DNA of 64,000 nt from NCBI RefSeq assembly GCF_001883705.2, contig NZ_MDEQ02000009.1:225836-289835 (forward strand). The letters run 5' to 3'. A program made the position numbers and the translations under genes. The stretch comes from Burkholderia catarinensis. Lineage in GTDB: Bacteria > Pseudomonadota > Gammaproteobacteria > Burkholderiales > Burkholderiaceae. The notes below the pieces were generated by a model. It had not been told where the DNA came from. It ran no database searches and worked only from the letters and a program-made list of their open reading frames with translations. Below are positions 61,359 through 64,000 of this stretch, piece by piece (the first letter of the stretch is position 1; every line of letters begins with the position of its first letter).

Positions 61359-61898
61359 ATGAGCACTCACGCTTTGACGACACCGAATGACGCTGGCCGC
61401 GCGGGCTGCGATCTCGCGTTGCGCATGGTCGCGCTGAATCGCGACTGGCAGCTTGAATGGCATGCGCTGGCAGGGCGGCGCATCGAACGGGACCGCGATG
61501 CGGTGCGCCGCCTGCAGCAGGCGCTCGCGGAAACGAACGAGTGGCCAGCGTTCGGCGACGCGGCCCGACAGGTGATGAGCGACTACGCGATCACGAGCAT
61601 CGCGATCTGGCAGGACGCCACTGAGCTGTGCATGCGTGCGCAATACGAGAACGCCGGTGTATGGCGTACGTGGTTGCGCGAATACGGCGCAGGCGCGCTA
61701 TCGCGCTACCAGACCGACTGGTTGCCCGATCTGGGACGACTGGCCGTGGTCAATGAAGCCAGCATGCCGTGGGCCGACTGGATGATGGCGCTGGAGCGCG
61801 GGATCGAGGATGCGGCCGGCGCAAGCGACGGGGCGCCGGTCGCGCCGCGGCGCCTGAACGGCATGACCGGTGCACGGGAGAACGACCATGTGCGCTGA
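61359..61898 (+). CDS. Phasin-like protein
   Basis: The 179-residue protein is helical, with ALRMVALNRDWQLEWHALAGRRIERDRDAVRRLQQALAE and later Trp-rich helices (ELCMRAQYENAGVWRTWLREYGAG). This resembles phasin-like proteins that coat polyhydroxyalkanoate granules. GGAGGAAGGACG precedes the ATG. Its stop overlaps the start of the phbB remnant, which supports a storage-polymer role for the former operon. Confidence 0.7.
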   Translation: MSTHALTTPNDAGRAGCDLALRMVALNRDWQLEWHALAGRRIERDRDAVRRLQQALAETNEWPAFGDAARQVMSDYAITSIAIWQDATELCMRAQYENAGVWRTWLREYGAGALSRYQTDWLPDLGRLAVVNEASMPWADWMMALERGIEDAAGASDGAPVAPRRLNGMTGARENDHVR

Positions 61899-61973
61899 GC
61901 GTGTCGCGTTCGTCACGGGGGATGGGCGGTCTCGGCGCCGCGATCAGCCGTCGCCTGCATGAGGCCGGCATGA
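61888..61973 (+). pseudogene. Start of a lost acetoacetyl-CoA reductase (phbB-type SDR)
   Basis: ATG 61888 begins CAERVAFVTG and, after loss of one base near 61920, continues in another frame as GMGGLGAAISRRLHEAGM. This is the nucleotide-binding start of PhbB/FabG-type reductases. Homology ends at about 61973, where the sequence changes to the transglutaminase-like gene. Both a frameshift and truncation are present. Confidence 0.75.
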
Positions 61974-62765
61974 GCTCACGGCAATCTCCACGGTCTGCGT
62001 TGCGTCGCCTGCATTTGACCGGAGGCTCGTGAAAGGCGCCGCGCCGCAGGCGTCGAGCCCCGTGGCCAGTTTCACATAGCGTTCATTGGGACAAAGGTTG
62101 TTGGCTGGATCGAATCCGACCCAACCGAGGTGATCGACATAGACCTCCGTCCACGCATGGCTGACTGCTCGCGTTTCGTGGGTGTCGTCGAGCAGATAGC
62201 CGGACGTGAAGCGCGCCGGAATGCCAAGCCGTCGCGATACTGCGATGTAGACGTGCGCGGAATCCCGACTTGTCCTTCTGGAATTGATCCACGCATCTTC
62301 GGCATCCGAGACGTCATCGGTATTTGACGGTTCGATTTTCAGGCGATCGTGCACGATCGCCATCAGTTCGTGCAGCATCAGGAGACAGTTCCGGCTACTC
62401 TTCAGCGCAGAGGCGAGCTCTATCAGCGAGTCCCCCGGTCGCGTGAGCGGCGTCTCGCGCAGGAACAGCCATGGAATCGTACTATCGTCCGGAAAGGCCG
62501 ACACACCGGCATTGTTGTGCGTCGTCAATTCGCCGCGTGAAACGATTGTGCTCACCTTCTCGTCATTCGAATGACGCACAAGGTCGACATGGTTACCGAA
62601 TCCGTCGGTGTACGACAATTCCGGTGGCATGCCGTTGGCCAGCACTTCCCAGTGCTCGACCGTTTGGCCGATGCTCGACGACGGGCGCAGCCGGAGGCGC
62701 TGCAGCGCCGGTTGCAACGGCGCGTCGCTGGTATGACGCAGTGTGTGGGCGATCCCGATACGCAT
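61944..62765 (-). CDS. Transglutaminase-like protein without catalytic cysteine
   Basis: The 273-residue protein has the bacterial transglutaminase N-terminal strand domain and a core with IAVSRRLGIPARFTSGYL, AVSHAWTEVYVDHLGWVGFDPAN. Histidine 203 and Asp219 are present, but the GVCxDxAH motif reads RTSRDSAH, so the cysteine is Ser166. The last eight residues or so come from antisense of the phbB remnant, so the C-terminus is chimeric. It follows the alpha-E gene on the same strand, the usual partner, nine bases apart. Confidence 0.85.
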   Translation of the reverse strand: MRIGIAHTLRHTSDAPLQPALQRLRLRPSSSIGQTVEHWEVLANGMPPELSYTDGFGNHVDLVRHSNDEKVSTIVSRGELTTHNNAGVSAFPDDSTIPWLFLRETPLTRPGDSLIELASALKSSRNCLLMLHELMAIVHDRLKIEPSNTDDVSDAEDAWINSRRTSRDSAHVYIAVSRRLGIPARFTSGYLLDDTHETRAVSHAWTEVYVDHLGWVGFDPANNLCPNERYVKLATGLDACGAAPFTSLRSNAGDATQTVEIAVSSCRPHAGDG

Positions 62766-62773
62766 TGCAGTGT

Positions 62774-63715
62774 TCAATCGAAGTTGTAGGCCTGGGATAT
62801 TTCGAGCCCCAGCCGGTGGTTGCGCCGAATGAATCCGGTCAGGAACTCGTGCAAGCCGTTCTTGAAGATGCGTTCGATCGTACTGTCGGACAGCATCGTG
62901 AGCGTCTGTGCGGTGCTGTCGTGGCACGCGTGAGCGGCACCATGCTCTTTCACGAGCTGGTTGAGACTCGACATCACGCGTCCGTAGCAATAGCGCAGCG
63001 AACGCGGCATGCGGCCGTTCAGGATCAGGTAGTCGGCGATGTTCATCGGCTTGTACTGCACGTTGTATACCCAGCGGTACGAGTTGTTGGCCTCGACCGA
63101 CCGCAAGATCGACTCCCAGTGATTGGTATCGAGCAGCGTGCCGACGTGCGACACCGACGGCAGCAGCAGGTGGTACTTCACGTCGAGGATCCGCGCGGTG
63201 TTGTCCGCGCGCTCGACGAACGCGCCGATCTGCGCGAAATCGAAGATCTCGTTGCGCAGCATCGTGCTGTAGAAGCTGCCGAGGATCAGCGCGGTTTCGC
63301 GCTTCACCTCGTCGAGCACCGCCGGCAGTGCGCTTTCCGGCACCGGTTGCGCGAGCGCGCGGCGCAGCGCGAGCCACGCGCCGTTCACGCTTTCCCACGC
63401 CTCGCGGGTGAGCGCCGTACGCACCATCCGCGCATTCGAGCGCGCGGCCTCGATGCACGACAGCACGCTCGACGGGTTGTCGCGGTCGCGCAGCAGGTAG
63501 TCGGTCACGGTATCGGCCGCATACGCGTCGTACTTCTGCCGGTAGCCGTCGTCCGCGCCCGAGCTGACGAGCACCGACGACCATTCGGCCGGCGCGTCGG
63601 ACGTGCGCGTGAGCGCCATCCGCAGCCCGGCATCGACGATGCGCGCGATGTTCTCCATGCGCTCGATATAGCGGTACATCCAGAAGAGGCCGTTCGCAGT
63701 TCGTCCCAGAAGCAT
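62774..63715 (-). CDS. Alpha-E domain protein (DUF403)
   Basis: The 313-residue helical protein starts MLLGRTANGLFWMYRYIERMENIARIVDAGLRMAL and includes FYSTMLRNEIFDFAQIGAFVERADNTARILDVKYHLLLP, typical of alpha-E proteins. These occur in operons with a circularly permuted ATP-grasp protein and a transglutaminase-like protein, as here, and may help modify or degrade a peptide. The reaction is not settled. ATG 63715 fits the family start. Confidence 0.95.
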   Translation of the reverse strand: MLLGRTANGLFWMYRYIERMENIARIVDAGLRMALTRTSDAPAEWSSVLVSSGADDGYRQKYDAYAADTVTDYLLRDRDNPSSVLSCIEAARSNARMVRTALTREAWESVNGAWLALRRALAQPVPESALPAVLDEVKRETALILGSFYSTMLRNEIFDFAQIGAFVERADNTARILDVKYHLLLPSVSHVGTLLDTNHWESILRSVEANNSYRWVYNVQYKPMNIADYLILNGRMPRSLRYCYGRVMSSLNQLVKEHGAAHACHDSTAQTLTMLSDSTIERIFKNGLHEFLTGFIRRNHRLGLEISQAYNFD

Positions 63716-63754
63716 CTCGTATTCACTCCGTCTTTGTTTGGTTCTCGCGCGGGC

Positions 63755-64000
63755 TCAGTCGGCCAGCACCCAGGTGTCCTTGGTGCCGCCGCCCTGGCTC
63801 GAGTTGACGACGAGCGATCCTTCCTTCAGCGCGACGCGCGTGAGCCCGCCCGGCGTGATGCGGATCCGGTCCGACACCAGCACGAACGGCCGCAGGTCGA
63901 CGTGGCGCGGCGCGAGGCCGGCTTCGGTCAGGATCGGCGTCGTGGACAGCGCCAGCGTCGGTTGCGCGATGTAGTTCGCGGGGCGCGCGCGCAGCTTCGC
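63755..64000 (-). CDS. C-terminal end of a circularly permuted ATP-grasp protein (partial)
   Basis: The 81 visible residues include [52 protein letters not shown] and the end [20 protein letters not shown]. This is the classic end of type 2 circularly permuted ATP-grasp proteins that precede alpha-E proteins. The gene runs off the window. Its stop lies 39 bases before the alpha-E start. Confidence 0.93.
   Translation of the reverse strand, partial: AKLRARPANYIAQPTLALSTTPILTEAGLAPRHVDLRPFVLVSDRIRITPGGLTRVALKEGSLVVNSSQGGGTKDTWVLAD

Noticed and set aside
1..64000. CRISPR arrays and tRNA or rRNA genes
   Set aside because: No regularly spaced repeats and no cloverleaf or rRNA-like sequence were recognised by eye on either strand.

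Overview
The window is GC-rich (about two-thirds GC by eye) and reads as an accessory replicon region of a Burkholderia species, most likely of the Burkholderia cepacia complex. The reasons are a ZmpA-type M4 metalloprotease preproenzyme (48652-50349), a Burkholderia-style trimeric porin (39439-40623), and a block of universal stress proteins, BON protein, FNR regulator and alcohol dehydrogenase that resembles the low-oxygen-activated (lxa) locus of B. cenocepacia. This placement is from memory of those families. No tRNA, rRNA, CRISPR array, intact insertion sequence or prophage was seen.

Layout. 1-8105: small household and regulatory genes (OmpR-type regulator, FliT-like protein, acetyltransferase, HPr-like protein, YjdM, spermidine-synthase-like protein, DUF1275 membrane protein), with several palindromic operators. 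8657-13793: a large lipoprotein whose N-terminal half looks like the helical domain of insecticidal Cry toxins, a decayed and an intact cytochrome c, and an AT-rich gene-poor stretch. 13922-26390: an amide/urea utilisation island, made of a permease-histidine kinase fusion with its LuxR-type response regulator, divergent from urtABCDE-type ABC transporter genes, formamidase fmdA, fmdB and aliphatic amidase amiE. 26844-31873: an R-body locus with a 34-codon ORF, a coiled-coil protein, three RebB proteins, a Crp-type regulator, a small sigma factor, a RebB-like protein and a further helical protein.

32374-42494: an AraC regulator and short-chain dehydrogenase pair, a hipBA toxin-antitoxin module with four operator-like repeats about 50 bp apart, then a probable organosulfur uptake and oxidation group (acyl-CoA-dehydrogenase-like flavoprotein, LLM-class monooxygenase, porin, DUF3088, sulfonate-type binding protein). 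42567-48402: a lower-GC patch with three TPR/heptosyltransferase-like paralogues and a frameshifted methyltransferase remnant, suggestive of a glycosylation locus. 48652-50349: the secreted protease.

51295-61973: the oxygen-responsive block. It holds five universal stress proteins, DUF1488, a triple-BON protein, cytochrome c, alcohol dehydrogenase, an FNR with all four cluster cysteines, a NarL-type regulator and a phasin-like protein. Eight FNR-box-like sites (TTGAY-N4-RTCAR) lie mostly 60-80 bp before start codons, so one oxygen-sensing regulon is likely. The same block carries remnants of sulP, a nitroreductase, ackA and phbB, which implies ongoing erosion. 61944-64000: a transglutaminase-like protein lacking the catalytic cysteine, an alpha-E protein and the end of an ATP-grasp protein.
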